DNA of 64,000 bases, from assembly GCA_013368325.1 (NCBI GenBank), contig JAACJK010000057.1, positions 1,240,001 through 1,304,000 on the forward strand, given 5' to 3'. Below are positions 22,636-34,200 of the stretch, one piece after another. The notes beneath the pieces were generated by a model. It was not told where the DNA came from. It was given only the letters and a program-made list of their open reading frames with translations, and made no database searches. How positions within the stretch are numbered: the stretch's first letter is position 1; each line of letters begins with the position of its first letter. The position numbers and the translations under genes are program-made. Source of the DNA: Ephemerocybe angulata (taxonomy: Eukaryota > Basidiomycota > Agaricomycetes > Agaricales > Psathyrellaceae).

Positions 22636-23183
22636 GGTATCTTAGAGAAAGTGAAGCCGCGGTCAGATGAGGGAGGAAGCGAAGAGGCGTGTCGTTATCG
22701 GGGTGAAACAGAAGTGGGTCGAGACTCGAGAGCTACGGGGGGCCAGTCGCCGTCAGCACACAACGCAGGTAGCGAGCTCGGTAGAAGCTGGACCTTTGGA
22801 AGGGAAAATGGGTCGAGCTAGTGGGTATCAGACAGGGCAACGATGTGTTCGATGGAAGCGTTGTTGCACGCCAATGCCTGTCCACCTCAAACACAAGCGA
22901 CCGTATTTCCCACGCCCCGCCTGCTCTTTCAACTTGCCGCTTCAGTACTCCAGTCGCTGATCAGTATCACAAGTAACTAGATTTCTTCGCTATGGTACAT
23001 ACAAGTACAATGTATAGTATACGTGGATTCTCGAAGGAAGAGGTGCTGCAAGATATATAAGAATATAGAGACAAGAAAACAGTCATGGCACAGATAGTAC
23101 AATCGATGGGCAGAGATAGCGAACATAGCAGATGCGACGGATATGCAGACAAAATGAAAACAAACGACAAAAAACTCAAAACT
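22636..23183. other. Intergenic: Rac promoter region
   Basis: About 550 bp between the Rac start codon and the stop of the next minus-strand gene. AT-rich with short repeats near 23000-23160. No gene seen. Confidence 0.45.
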
Positions 23184-25124
23184 CTAGGGACTAGACAGCC
23201 TCCTCCTCTTCGACGGAGGACTGCAATGCGAAGGGGAATCAGATAGCGGTTGCTTGCGGGGGACGCTTGGGCCAGCAGCCCTTCCTATTTCAGCTCTCTC
23301 CATTGCTTCGAGCTCTGCATCAATGTCCTCCGGCGTGGGCGGCTCCTTTGGGAGGGAAAACGGTGCCAGCAGACCAATGCCAAGTCCAAGATCGATTGGC
23401 ATCGCAGTGCGTAGGACAGGGCTGACATCCCCCAAAGACCGAATGCCCTTGCGAGGACTAGAATCCCTGCTTGGCCGGTTCCATGGGCTACATAAAGCCG
23501 CAAATGGGTCCGACTGAAGCACGCTGTCACCAAACCAATCATCCGATGATAATGCAGAAATGTTTCGCTTGTGACTCGCGGGAGTTCCGCGAAGACTGCT
23601 GGATAGGGGAGAAGAACCAAATCGGCCCTTCGCTTTTGAATGTTTTTCAAGCGGGGAGCCAAAATGATTCTTCAAAAACCAGGGCCGGGAGCCAGACCTC
23701 ATCGAAAAGCCCAGAGTCGAAGGCGTCTTCAGATCGCTGGAGCGTGAGACGTTCGGCGTGGAGAGGGGGGAGGATTGAGGGCTCGCGCCAGAAGTGAGGG
23801 AGACTTTGAATAGAGGACTGGGCGCAAGCATTGTGAGGGGTACGTCCCTCGTTTGAAAGTGAAGAGGGTGGCTCGGGCTTGGAAACCGCCAAGGTTGGTC
23901 AGAAGGGAGGCGCGGGGGTGAATGGCGGAAGGCGGGAGTCACCGACTGATCGTAGGGAGAAGGGGGTTCGGTAATTAGCAAGGACGACTTAGTGATCTCA
24001 GGAGGCAAGTCCTCGTCAGGATGGGGCTGAAGTAAAGGAGAAAGACGGGCATCGTTTTCGTTAAAGGTATCCTCCAGCTCAAGCTTCACGCTGCTGGATC
24101 CGGAACCGCTAGCTTCAGGGTGGGACAAGACAGGTGTCTTAGGCCTTGTGAAGACATCGTCTTTGTCGTGGTCTCGACGAGACTGGGGCTTTGACTCTTC
24201 CCGAGGAAGAGCTGAGCGAAACTTCGATTTGTGGGGTATGATGTCCGTGTTTGGCTGAGGAGCAACCTCCATGCTTAGAACCTTGTCGTGAGGTTGCTCG
24301 CGTGGCTTGCTATTGGGCAACTGTTTATTTTCCTCTGCAAATTTCAATGAGAAGGTATACTCGTCGAAGACTAATAGCAACCTACTGCCAGAACTACGCC
24401 CTCGTGGTCGCTCATTGCCGTCCCTGCGGTTGGCCATGGCAATTTTGTGCTTCTCAAAGACATGGCGCCTCCACATGCTCTTAGCATTGACACCGGCGTA
24501 TGTCCTTCTGCAGAAGGTGCATCGCAGGCGCGGCTCTTCGCCCTCAGGCCAGCTTTCCCCGCGTTCCTTCAAGTCCTTCTTTCTTGCGGGACACCAGCCT
24601 CGAGGGGGTTCGAGAATTGTAGGATAGGGAATCGCATCTGGGTTGGTATTGTTCTCATGCGTGAAGTCCTTCGCATCCAGGAACCATTCAGGGTTGTTCG
24701 CGAGTGTCTGGTAGCTGAGGCCATCGGTGTAGAGGTGGGCATTGGGAAAGGATGTAAATGGCGGGCGGATGAAAACGACGTTCGGGTCGGTTGCCAGCGG
24801 TTCCATCCCTGGATGTGCCAGCGTGTCCTGGGCGCGCTGTGGATTACGTGCCGTAAACGATTTCGCTCTGTTCTCGGCTGTGCCGAAGAGCGCATGGGGG
24901 GTATAGGGAAGGGGCTGGAAGGATTTTGCTGCTGGGGCGAAGAATTCGAGGGTCGACGTGGAAGAGCTGATACGTCGATTGGCCATATTAGTAGTGATGG
25001 TAGGCGAGTCCACCCCTGAGAAGGACTTGGACGTTGCCAGCGTTGGCGGCACTGGTTCAGGCATCGTGGGCGGCGACGGCGGGCGGTATGGACAGTAGGA
25101 GGTCGACGGGGAGGAGCAGGGCAA
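23184..25124 (-). CDS. C2H2-like zinc-finger protein, Ser/Pro-rich, unknown function
   Basis: Near-continuous ORF of about 640 codons. Its only clear domain is a single C2H2-like finger near residues 200-225, 'LRCTFCRRTYAGVNAKSMWR' then 'RHVFEKHK', followed by a basic patch with 'RRDGNERPRGRSSG'. The rest is Ser/Pro/Asp-rich with short motifs such as 'ALCSPWNRPSRDSSPRKG' and ends 'SKRRRLSSP', a possible nuclear localisation signal. A canonical intron of 51 nt (about 24333-24383) sits inside the ORF; it is a multiple of three and stop-free, so the spliced protein would be 17 residues shorter. Start could also be the in-frame Met at about 25065 (MPEPVPP). Nuclear role inferred only from finger and basic tail. 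Confidence 0.75.
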   Translation of the reverse strand: MPCSSPSTSYCPYRPPSPPTMPEPVPPTLATSKSFSGVDSPTITTNMANRRISSSTSTLEFFAPAAKSFQPLPYTPHALFGTAENRAKSFTARNPQRAQDTLAHPGMEPLATDPNVVFIRPPFTSFPNAHLYTDGLSYQTLANNPEWFLDAKDFTHENNTNPDAIPYPTILEPPRGWCPARKKDLKERGESWPEGEEPRLRCTFCRRTYAGVNAKSMWRRHVFEKHKIAMANRRDGNERPRGRSSGSRLLLVFDEYTFSLKFAEENKQLPNSKPREQPHDKVLSMEVAPQPNTDIIPHKSKFRSALPREESKPQSRRDHDKDDVFTRPKTPVLSHPEASGSGSSSVKLELEDTFNENDARLSPLLQPHPDEDLPPEITKSSLLITEPPSPYDQSVTPAFRHSPPRLPSDQPWRFPSPSHPLHFQTRDVPLTMLAPSPLFKVSLTSGASPQSSPLSTPNVSRSSDLKTPSTLGFSMRSGSRPWFLKNHFGSPLEKHSKAKGRFGSSPLSSSLRGTPASHKRNISALSSDDWFGDSVLQSDPFAALCSPWNRPSRDSSPRKGIRSLGDVSPVLRTAMPIDLGLGIGLLAPFSLPKEPPTPEDIDAELEAMERAEIGRAAGPSVPRKQPLSDSPSHCSPPSKRRRLSSP

Positions 25125-25260
25125 GGGGGAGGGAGGAGCAGATGGGAGAACAAATGAAAGAAGCTTGACGTCGGCGTTTGTTTATTGGCTCGCTTGTTTA
25201 CTGCCTCAAGGCTCAGGGTCTTACAGACGCGTCACACACGTGATCGTTTCACAGGCGACC

Positions 25261-25971
25261 CTAATTAGATTGCCTCGGGCTGTCTACTGCACTAGAAAAG
25301 CAGAGAAATATAGCTAGAAGCTCCCATAAATGTCTGTCCGTCTCGAGTCGATAGAGAAAAGGTCCTACCCAGCAATCATGACCATCCCACCCATTGGTGT
25401 AACAGGTCCAAGTCCCTTGAACCTTTTTCATGTCAGCATCAGTGGACCCACAGTCTCCGAATTGCCTTACCGGTCCTTTGCGAGAACAAGTGCGAAGATG
25501 CTGCCAGAGAATATAGCCCCTCCTGCGGCAATTAGAGGCCCTGCGAAGCGGTGGGTTGAAAACCGGGGATGGAGGGAAACTAGCATCATCGCTAGTCCAT
25601 TGTACACCTGCAGCTTCTTCATATGATGACTTCCAGACTGGGGTTTGGTTTCGACGTACAGAGTAGCTAGCAGCTGTTTCCCAAGCATGTATCTGGTCGG
25701 GGGTGATTCCAGGGCGCTTGCGAAGGCCGTGAGCTAAACTTGCGCTCAGCAGAGAAGTTGATATGACTTGTAGAAACTGGCTCACCTCCAAAGGCTCCTG
25801 TGATGATTCCACCCGTCGCTGATTTCAAGGAAGACGCCGTTGCAGTGCCAAACGTATTGAATAGCAACACATCTCACCCAGTGCGGCACCGGTCTTCCAC
25901 AGAAGCGCCTGTCGAGGAGTCCATGAAGGGAGTCGATTGAGAAGGGGCGTAGAAGGATCTGGATTTACCAT
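25261..25971 (-). CDS. DUF423 family small membrane protein
   Basis: Small integral membrane protein of the DUF423/UPF0382 family, function unknown. Reconstructed over six exons from the ATG at 25969-25971: MVNPDPSTPLLNRL, 'WKTGAALG', 'ATGGIITGAFGAHGLRKR' (the family G-A-F-G-A-H-G-L motif, split across introns), 'GITPDQIHAWETAASYS', 'VYNGLAMMLVSLHPRF', 'AGPLIAAGGAIFSGSIFALV', 'FKGLGPVTPMGGMVMIAG' and a hydrophobic end 'LLAIFLCFSSAV'. About four transmembrane helices, about 165 aa, slightly longer than the bacterial form of about 120-130. The last acceptor is chosen to give a continuous frame to the TAG at 25261-25263 and is the least certain junction. Confidence 0.82.
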
Positions 25972-26898
25972 ATCAATTTCAAAGTGTTGGAGCAGTTGAC
26001 GAAGGTCGAAGAGAAGTTGAACCAACCTTGCTAGACTTACGCGATTTCTTTCCAGAATCCAACCGTCGGCAAACAAATGCGGCAGACTGAGACAGACACC
26101 GACGTCGGCCTCAGCGGGCCGTCGCCAATGACGGCGCGCTCGAGCTCACCAAAGACTGTCGATTCTCCCTCGACATAACATCTCTGAGCATATATACTTT
26201 TGCGAGAGCACCTCTCCCTCTGAATCTGCCATCCGTCGACCCTATCCCGTTTCCGTTTCCCACTGCCGCTTTGTAACAAAGACCCTTCAAGGAGGCACGC
26301 TTCCAGAACATGTTTTACCACTGACACTTCTTGAACTTGAAGGGAATGACGATCTTTCTTATTGGTATACGCAACACGTATGCCTCGTCCTCACCAATTT
26401 TTGGGAGGCATAAAGACCCACCAGCGAAGTGAGGGCAGACTCTACGGCTACCCCAAAGATTGCCTTGTTTACTCAGGATAGGCGAGACAATACATATAGT
26501 AGATCTGTCTGAGTGGAGTGAAGGATCGACGGGTGACATCTCTAAGAATAGCCTGCGCTTTGGCAGTCAGAGGCAAGTCGAAGGCAAGTCAAAGGCCAGT
26601 TTTTGATATTGGCCTTGTGAGCATTTGGGAAACCTGTCAATGCGAAACCTGGGGCTCCCGCATAAGGTCAGTCTTATACCATCATCTCTCTGAAAGCGCA
26701 GTGGCTGATCCAAGGATCGTTCAAGGAGCTATATTCCAGGACAGGGCCGGCAGTACTGATCCTAGGAAACACCAAAGAAACACGTTGCAGTGTAGATTTC
26801 CAGCTGAAAGGTTCATGGCCTGGTCTCGGGAACACTGGCATACACATGGGCGGCGCGAGGCCGTAACACTGCAATAGCATTGCAGCTAAGTATATCTA
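25972..26898. other. Gene-poor stretch 5' of DUF423
   Basis: About 930 bp. The DUF423-proximal part (to about 26330) is GC-balanced and probably its 5' UTR/promoter. From 26330 to 26898 several short frames are open on the minus strand, but I could not join them into a product or match a family. No RNA gene seen. Confidence 0.4.
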
Positions 26899-27207
26899 CT
26901 ATCGTTACCCTGTTGTTCGGACAACCAGTGAATCGGACAGATTGTGTTTCTCCAGCAATTTAGGGACGATAGTCTCGAGACTTTGCCAATGTGTTCCTGG
27001 TGACTATCGGTGAGGGTTTGGTGCTTTTTCCCGGAACGAGGAGCTTGTTTTGAAGGACGAGATATTCGGTAGATTGTCACCCTTTGTCACACATTGGATG
27101 TTCGGACAGTCGTTTTGGCTGGCCATCAGCTCAAAGTGATCGGACGGGACTGTGACACAGGCGTGACGTCCGACTGAGCGATTGTCCGAACAACAGGGTA
27201 ACGATAG
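26899..27207. mobile_element. MITE-like element with TA target duplication
   Basis: A 309-bp segment bounded by perfect inverted repeats of 26 nt that begin CTATCGTTACCC at 26899 and read identically on the opposite strand from 27207. It is flanked on both sides by TA (26897-26898 and 27208-27209). Inside there are further copies of a CGGACAG/TCCGACTG-type word near 26930, 27103, 27143 and 27170 as subterminal repeats, and no coding sequence. TA duplication, short length and terminal inverted repeats fit a non-autonomous Tc1/mariner-type MITE. Terminal repeat identity suggests recent insertion. The mobilising transposase is not in the window. Confidence 0.85.
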
Positions 27208-27675
27208 TATTCGGGATGCGCTCCAAACAAGGCTCAGCGGCGGTGTAACTAAAGTCGAAACAGATGAGTCTGATGACAATCATCTTTGTCTCGGGACTCG
27301 GTATGTTGCCGATTTGCGCCTTGAAGCATGTCCTCGCTCTTTCCAGAGATTCAAGAAGCTCTCTTCGCCCTTGGGTCTCAATTACCTCTTATCTTTTTGA
27401 ACAGGTGCGAAACACGAGATGTGCTGTGTTCAGGAATTTACGATTGCGTTGACACTGACAGCGCTTATTGCGATATTTTTAGAACCGCATCTAACCCATC
27501 AAACCCTTGACATACCCCATGTTTCTGCGAGAACACCGGGCTCCCTTTTAAACAAAGGCGAAGATTGGATGGTGGGTGAGTGTGGTTCTCTTTCACCCCC
27601 CTCGACCCACTACCTCTCCCCCCACCCTTTTCCACCCCTTTGCACCTCTTCAGGTGAACGACTTAACGACTAGAC
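27208..27675. other. 5' region of the GPI glycoprotein gene
   Basis: 470 bp between the MITE and the start codon at 27676. A pyrimidine-rich tract (27590-27650, CCCC/TTTT rich) lies directly upstream of the ATG, as is common at transcription start sites of highly expressed fungal genes. No separate gene seen. Confidence 0.4.
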
Positions 27676-28962
27676 ATGGCTAGATTATCTTTCCTCGCTG
27701 CTTTGGTGTCCCTTTCCGTCTCCTATGTTGCTGCGGCACCCCAGGGGCCTGGTGGAGGCGGAAACGCGGGCTTTGTTCCTCTCGTCGACAAGAAGTTTAC
27801 TTGGGACAAACTTGTAGGCCTTCCCTTCGTCTACTGAGCTCCATGTGTTCTTAACGGTGCATAGCCGTACAGAATCGATACCGACGTTGGTCTTCCACGA
27901 GGCGAGCAAGTCGGTTACAACCAGTGCAATGCGACCACCGAGGGACCCACATCCCTCTGCCAGACTTCTTTCATTAACTCCCTCGATGGTACGTTCAGTT
28001 ACCCGCTCATGGACAACGACCTATTGACACCTTGACTCAGATTTCTGCCTCTGGGCACCACCCAGCCCGGGTAAAACCGTAGGAGAGATTGAGGGAGAGA
28101 TGATTGCTTGGTGCACCCAGCCAGGGCACGGCACGCGTGTCATCCCAGACGGTGCTCTCACCGGTGTTCAATTTGTCAAGAGCCCCGACTACGTCCAGGT
28201 CGTCGGGTTCATCGACCAGACCAAGATTAATATGGTCGCTGGTGACGCTGGAGGCGAGATGGATCCCCATGGTGCCGACCTGGTATGTTAAGCATCATAG
28301 CGCCGCTCATATTTGAAGCGACTTCGTTGGCTGATAACGGGTATTTATAGCGCGGCAACCCCATGGGAGGTATCATTTTCTCCAACGCCTTCACCGGAAC
28401 GTACGTTCAAGTCGTCGAATGGCACAAGTACGTACATACCCTCCGCCTCATTCCTATCACATTCTGATGAACCACGATCGACAGCTTCATGGGCGGTAAC
28501 CAATTCTGCCTGAAAGCCTGTGACCCCAGAGGCGCCAACGACGCCAAGTTCTGCCAGCATATCTACGATACTCAAGGTTGTGGCTTCAACGCCCCTTCAA
28601 ATGCCCGTGACACCGTCTTCGAGTCGTGTGCGAGTGACGACCAGCCCTTCCCCGGTGAAGGTGTCGCAGTCCCCGCCAGCTCTCTGTGCTCGACCTTTGC
28701 CAGCACGGACATCTACGGCCCCACCGGTACCGTCCAGGTCCCTATCCCAGGCGCTTCTACCATCTCGTTCAGCCCTATCCCCAAGCCAACCAAGAGCACT
28801 TCCACCACCGCCGCACCGACCAGCACGGCGTCGACGAGTGGATCCTCCTCTGGTGCCTCCACTCCGAGCGCGACGGGGTCGAACGCTGCACAGCTCGGCA
28901 TTGCCCCCTCTTTCGCCGTGAGCGCTCTGGCTGCTATCTTTGGTATCACTCTCTACGTCTGA
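27676..28962 (+). CDS. GPI-anchored secreted glycoprotein of the basidiomycete 'macrophage-activating glycoprotein' type
   Basis: Secreted cell-surface protein. The ATG at 27676 starts a signal peptide (MARLSFLAALVSLSVSYVAA, cleavage likely after AAA/AAP). Five exons give 'LVDKKFTWDKLPYRIDTDVG', 'GYNQCNATTEGPTSLCQTSF', 'DDFCLWAPPSPGKTVGEIEG', 'MIAWCTQPGHGTRVIPDGAL', 'DYVQVVGFIDQTKINM', 'GGEMDPHGADL', 'RGNPMGGIIFSNAF' and 'FMGGNQFCLKACDP', a Cys-rich body of about 240 residues. A Ser/Thr/Pro-rich linker (28780-28880) and a C-terminal hydrophobic tail (AQLGIAPSFAVSALAA to LYV) follow, consistent with a GPI anchor at the SNAA region. The family is known from agaricomycetes and Tremella-related fungi, named from a macrophage-activating preparation; the native function is unknown. 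Confidence 0.87.
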
Positions 28963-29557
28963 ACAGTAGCACATGTCATTGTTTAGGACCTTGGACACAG
29001 ACGCTTCACGAACTTATCATCAATACTGCTCGGATACTACTTGCATCTCAGACTTTCGTATATCCTGCTTGGACACTGTACTCTGCTTTTTTTGGATTTC
29101 TGGGTCATTCTGGGATAGGACTTTCTTAATTATACCACTGTTGGCTCATTCTCCACCCCCGCCTATGTGTCGTGTTTCACCATGAACTATTCCAGATCTA
29201 AGCTACACCAATTAAAATGTTGAGCGTAACGTCCTCATAGTTTCATACGCGCGAACATAGGATCTGCTCATTATGCTCATTCGCTTATACGAGGACAGGT
29301 CAGATAGGGTTGAACGCCTCAAGCGCCAGGCTTTGATGATGGGCGCTTAAATAATTTTGCTGAATGCTATGGTTCTAGTCCTGTCACGACAAAGAGGCAA
29401 AGCGTTTTCCTGCTTTTAACTTGCATACTAGTATCGAGGGGTTGGGGATTATATTACAAACATGAGGTACGGGTCGACGTTTGTATATGAACAAGGTAGT
29501 GCTAATTAGAGGTGAAACTTTGAAGATTGAACATATGAAAGAAACTTGAGGGAGCTT
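28963..29557. other. Convergent 3' region
   Basis: About 600 bp between the stops of the GPI glycoprotein (+) and the MBL-fold enzyme (-). AT-rich, consistent with two 3' UTRs. No RNA gene or repeat recognised. Confidence 0.45.
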
Positions 29558-30857
29558 TCAGAGCCCTTCAGGGATCCTGAGAGGGATCTTAAGTAGCCTG
29601 CGGCCTTCCGAGTCTGCTCTCGGCAACTTCCCGGCACAGATGTTGATCTGCAACGCAGGGTGAATCAGCCTCGGCGCACCCAATGCCCTATCCCGCTTCG
29701 CCCGCCATTCGATAAACGCCGTCATCAGCTTCTCCGCCAGGTCATCCGACGGACCTGCTTGAGTCTGCAGCGAAGTTGACGCAGTGATTTCCTGCAGTCG
29801 CGCTTTGAGGTGGACATTCTTTTCGCACTGCTCGGAAACGAGGGAGTAGCAACGATCTGCCTCGTTCGTCGAGACGGCAGTGGGAGGTGGGTAGTCGTGG
29901 CCAGCGTAGACTCGAGTATTGGGGGACATGGCGAGCACGCGTTGGATTGAATTGTAAAGATCCGTTGGGGAACCCCCCGGGAAGTCGGCACGAGCCGATC
30001 CAACGTCGGGCTAATAGATTGTTAAAATAGGTAGACTTTAGGAGACGATCGGGACGTACGTAAAAAATAGTGTCTCCGACGAAAAGGTTCTCTCCGCACA
30101 TGTAACCAACATGATCAGGCGTATGTCCAGGAAGATGAATGACTGAACACTCGATCTCGCCTATCTTGAAGCGCTCGCCGTCTTCCCAGTACTTGTGGAA
30201 CGCTCCATCCCACCATTCTCTTGGTACCCCGTAGATCTTAGCAATCCGTTCTTGCACTGTGACTATGCGCTTCCCGATGGCGACAGGTATCCCTCCGAGT
30301 TTCTTGCTCAGATACTGAGCAGCAGTAATGTGGTCCGCATGAGCGTGTGTCTCCAATAGCATCACGATGTCGAGGTTGTTAGACTTGACGAAAGCTAGGA
30401 GGCCATCGGCGGTGGTCGTGCTGATAGCACCTGATGCTGGATCGTAGTCAAGAACTGGGTCAACGATAACCGCCTTCAGCGTGTTCGGGTCGGCGATGAC
30501 ATATTGCCAGGTCGAGGTGCCCCTTTCAAAGAATGAGTAGACATTAGGCTGCTCCAGGGTGGGCGAGATCGCGGTGCATGTCGGTTGGGAAGGGTCTGAC
30601 TCGGCTGAAGCAGGAGTCTCCGGGGCGGGTGCTGTGGCCCTGGTCGCGAACCGTCGTGCAGAGAAAGCGGAAGGATTGATGATCTGTCCAGCGGGCCTGT
30701 AAGCTGGAGTCGACCTCGAATGTATAGGTATAGCCTCGAGGGGTGGGTGGGGAGTCAAAATTCGACCATAGCTTGATACTTTGGTGAGAGCGCGGTGGAT
30801 TGGTTTAGAGACACTTCGAGCTCTGCATCGGTGGGCGACGGCGAGACAGTTTTGCAT
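29558..30857 (-). CDS. Metallo-beta-lactamase-fold hydrolase, ETHE1/glyoxalase II-like, mitochondrial
   Basis: MBL-fold metal enzyme. The N-terminal 75 residues (MQNCLAVAHRCRARSVSKPI...) are Arg/Ser/Ala-rich and nearly free of acid, like a mitochondrial presequence. The core starts 'QPNVYSFFERGTSTWQYVIA' and 'AVIVDPVLDYDPASG'. It holds the signature THAHADH ('LLETHAHADHITAAQYL'), the third His in 'VIHLPGHTPDHVGYM', the bridging Asp in 'LFVGDTIFYPDVGSARADF' (split by an intron near 30013-30062) and the last His in 'VYAGHDYPP'. The 'GDTIFYPDVGSARADFPGG' block is typical of ETHE1-type persulfide dioxygenases and their relatives. A C-terminal extension of about 100 aa ('ADRCYSLVSEQCEKNVHLKA', 'ALGAPRLIHPALQINI') resembles the bacterial Blh-like clade. 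Substrate is not settled. Confidence 0.87.
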
Positions 30858-31275
30858 GACCTGGGGAAGAGGAAGGAAAAGGGAGGGAAAGATGAAACCT
30901 AGGGCGCCTGAGACAACGTAGTACCGAAGGCGTGGGTGAGATGCTTTGCAAAGCTAGGAGTCTGGAGTCTCAGACTCGGCAGAACCAGGCGATCTAGGAG
31001 CACGGCGGCTTACTCAAGTCACACTTCCAGTTTCTAAGCAAGTTTGCGACCAGTAAGCAGCTCTACAGTCAGATGTTCCCAGCAACGCCATGGTGGATCC
31101 CTCCATAGCTTCGAGTAGGATGGTAGTTGACAATGAGACTTGAGTGCAGGTCGAATCCATCAATTCACTGCTGCCGGCGCGCAAAGGCGTCGTAGTCGCG
31201 GCCAAATACATGCAAGCAATCCTGACCATCACTGAATTTTCGAAATGTCAATAGCAGCCGTTGCCGTTGAACACG
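30858..31275. promoter_or_regulatory. Divergent promoter region between MBL-fold gene and SPB1
   Basis: 418 bp separate start codons on opposite strands, so both promoters lie here. No TATA-like box or named site stands out by eye. Confidence 0.5.
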
Positions 31276-34200
31276 ATGGGTAAAACGGCAAAGAAGACAG
31301 GAAAGGGTCGTTTGGACAAGTACTACAAGCTTGCCAAGTGCGTCATGCGAATGTCTCCTTCTATCCCCCAATATAACCTTGGTTCAATCTAGAGAGCAGG
31401 GCTTCCGCGCTCGTTCGGCGTTCAAGCTTATCCAACTCAACAAAAAGTACTCCTTCCTCGAAACGGCGAAATGTACTATAGATCTGTGTGCTGCTCCTGG
31501 TGGTTGGCTGCAGGTAGCCAGCAAATACATGCCCACCAACAGCTTGATCATTGGTGCGCACTCCATTCACTAAACTACTTGCTTTTCCCAACTAATGATG
31601 ACCTCCAGGTGTGGATTTGGTGCCTATTAAACCTATACCCCGCGTTGTGACCTTCGCTGCCGATATCACCACTACCCACTGTCGCAATCTGCTACGAGGA
31701 GAAATGAAGGATTGGAAAGCGGACGTCGTTCTGCACGATGGTGCCCCCAACGTCGGAACGGCTTGGATTCAGGATGCGTTTACTCAATCCGAGCTTGTGC
31801 TCATGAGTTTGAAACTGGCGGTTGAGTTCCTCATCAAGGGAGGAACCTTCGTCACCAAAGTCTTCCGCAGTGTGGATTACAACAACCTCATCTGGGTGTT
31901 CAATCAACTCTTTGGAAAGGTTGAGGCGACGAAACCGCCTTCGTCGAGGTACGCTCGCTGCTCATCTATCTCTCTTCTCGCCTCATCAATACCTTAGAAA
32001 TGTCTCCGCCGAAATCTTCGTTGTGTGCCGCGACTTCTTGGCACCCAAGTTTATCGATCCCAAATTCCTCGACCCGAAACACGTTTTCAAGGATCTCTCG
32101 TCCTTGACCATCGACAAGGGGTCATCCGCAAATGACGTCCAAGCGAACGTCTTCCACCCCGAAAAGAAGAGGAGGCACAGAGATGGTTATGCCGATGGAG
32201 ATTATACCCTTTTCAAGACCGTCGAAGCTTCAGCCTTCGTCAACTCTGTGGATCCCATTGGTATCCTCGGTTCTTGCAACAAGATCAGCTTTGAGTCGGA
32301 CGAGGAGAAGGAGTGAGTTTGTTCTCAGAGTATTCGAAAGCATTCTCATTGTCTCTATAGGTGGCTTAAGATGGACATCACCAAACCTGAAATTAAGCTT
32401 AACTGCGACGATTTGAAGGTGTTGGGTAAGGGTGACTTCAAGGCTCTGCTCCGGTGGAGATTGGCTCTGCGAGAGGAGCTTGGCTTGGATGTTTCGTCGA
32501 AGAACACGGAGGATGCTACTGAGGTCGTCGAGGTCGTCGAAGAGAAGGACGAGGAGACGCAGATTTCGGAGGAGGTGAGTACAGGAATTCCCGGGTGTTT
32601 GGCAACTTTGGCTTACATAGACTACTATTGTAGCTCGAACGACTGAATGCCGAAGCCGCGGCACGGACGAAGCGCGAAAGGCGACGAGCGAACGAGATCA
32701 AGACCCGGACCATCCAACGGATGCAGCTGCAAATGACTGCCCCTCTCGATATCGGTTTGGAGCAAACCGACGCCTCACTGAATATGGGGCAAGAAGATAT
32801 CTTCGACCTCGAGCATGCGGAGCGGTCGTTGAGGAATAGAAATCGGTTGGCTTTCATGACCGATGATGACGGCGATGTTCTCCTCAACGACGACGATGAG
32901 GAAGACGCAAACGCGGGGGATGATGAAGATGAGGAAATCCTTGATGAGGAGGAAGAGCGGCAGAGGAAGGTTGAGGCGCTGGAGGCTGAGCTGGACGGTG
33001 CATACGACGCGTATGTTGACCGCCTACGCGAACGTGACAGCAAATTCAAAGTAAAGGAGTCGCGGAAGAGGCTTGCTCAAAAGGAGGAGTGGCATGGTGT
33101 ACGGAAGAATGGCGCCGATGACTCCGAGTCCGAGGGTGAAGAGAGTGAGGGCGGTTGGGATATTGTGCAAAAGGCGAAGCTGGCAGGAGAGGATTCGTCG
33201 GACGAGTCCGACTTCGACGACTCTGAAGCAGAGGAGGACGAGGACGAAAAGCCCAAATCGGTGAAGAAGAACAAGCGCAGTATCGAGACGCAGGATCCCC
33301 GCGACTCGAAACGGAGAAAACTGTTGTCGGAGCTGGTTCCTAAACCAGCAAACAAAGCATCGTCAATATGGTTCCAGCAAGATGTTTTTGCTGGTGTCGG
33401 CGAACTTGATGTTCCTGACGACGAGGAGATGGAGTCGTCGGGAGAGGAGGAGGAAGAGGAGGAGGAGGGCAGCGGCATGGATATCGATGGGGACCAGTCT
33501 AATGATGATGACTACGAAACCGACGACTTCGAGGTCGTACCTCAGGATGGATCTGACGACGAGGGGATGTGGGACGCTGAAGGTGAAGATGAGGATGCCG
33601 CTAAACAGGCACACATTAAAAGTGAGTTCTCATGACAGTTCACCTTGATCCATCGTCCTGAATCCATTCCCCAAAGAACATGGCCTACTCACCGCCGAGG
33701 CGGTCAGTATCGCCCAAGCTCTCGTCAATAGGCAAACAACCAAGACGCAGCTCATCAACGACGGTTTCAACCGATACTCCCTCAACTCCAAAGACGATCT
33801 CCCCTCATGGTTTTTGGAAGAGGAGTCCAAGCACTACAAACCCAACATTCCCATCACCAAGGAGGCAATCGCAGCTCTCCGTGCCAAGCAGCGCGCGCTC
33901 GACGCTCGTCCTATTAAGAAGATCGCCGAGGCCAAGGCTCGCAAGAAGTACAAGGCTGCGCAGAAGTTCGAGAAGGCGATGAAGAAGGCAGAGGGTGTCA
34001 TCTCCACGACAGATATCTCTGAACGTGAAAAGGCTCAACAGGTCGACAAACTCATGAAAAAGGGAGCTTCGGCTGGAAAGAGTGCGAAAAAGGAGATCAA
34101 ACTTGTCGTCGCAAGAGGCGCGAACAAGGCTGTGAAGGGACGACCGAAGGGTGTCAAGGGTCGCTATACAATGGTCGATTCGAGGATGAAGAAAGAGGTT

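Noticed and set aside
26886..27279. Minus-strand open frames across the MITE
   Set aside because: Chance frames through terminal repeats; no transposase motifs (DDE/D) present, so the element is non-autonomous.
32516..33478. Minus-strand Ser-rich frames opposite SPB1
   Set aside because: Ser-rich antisense of the Asp/Glu-rich SPB1 segment; artefact of GAN/GAR codons.
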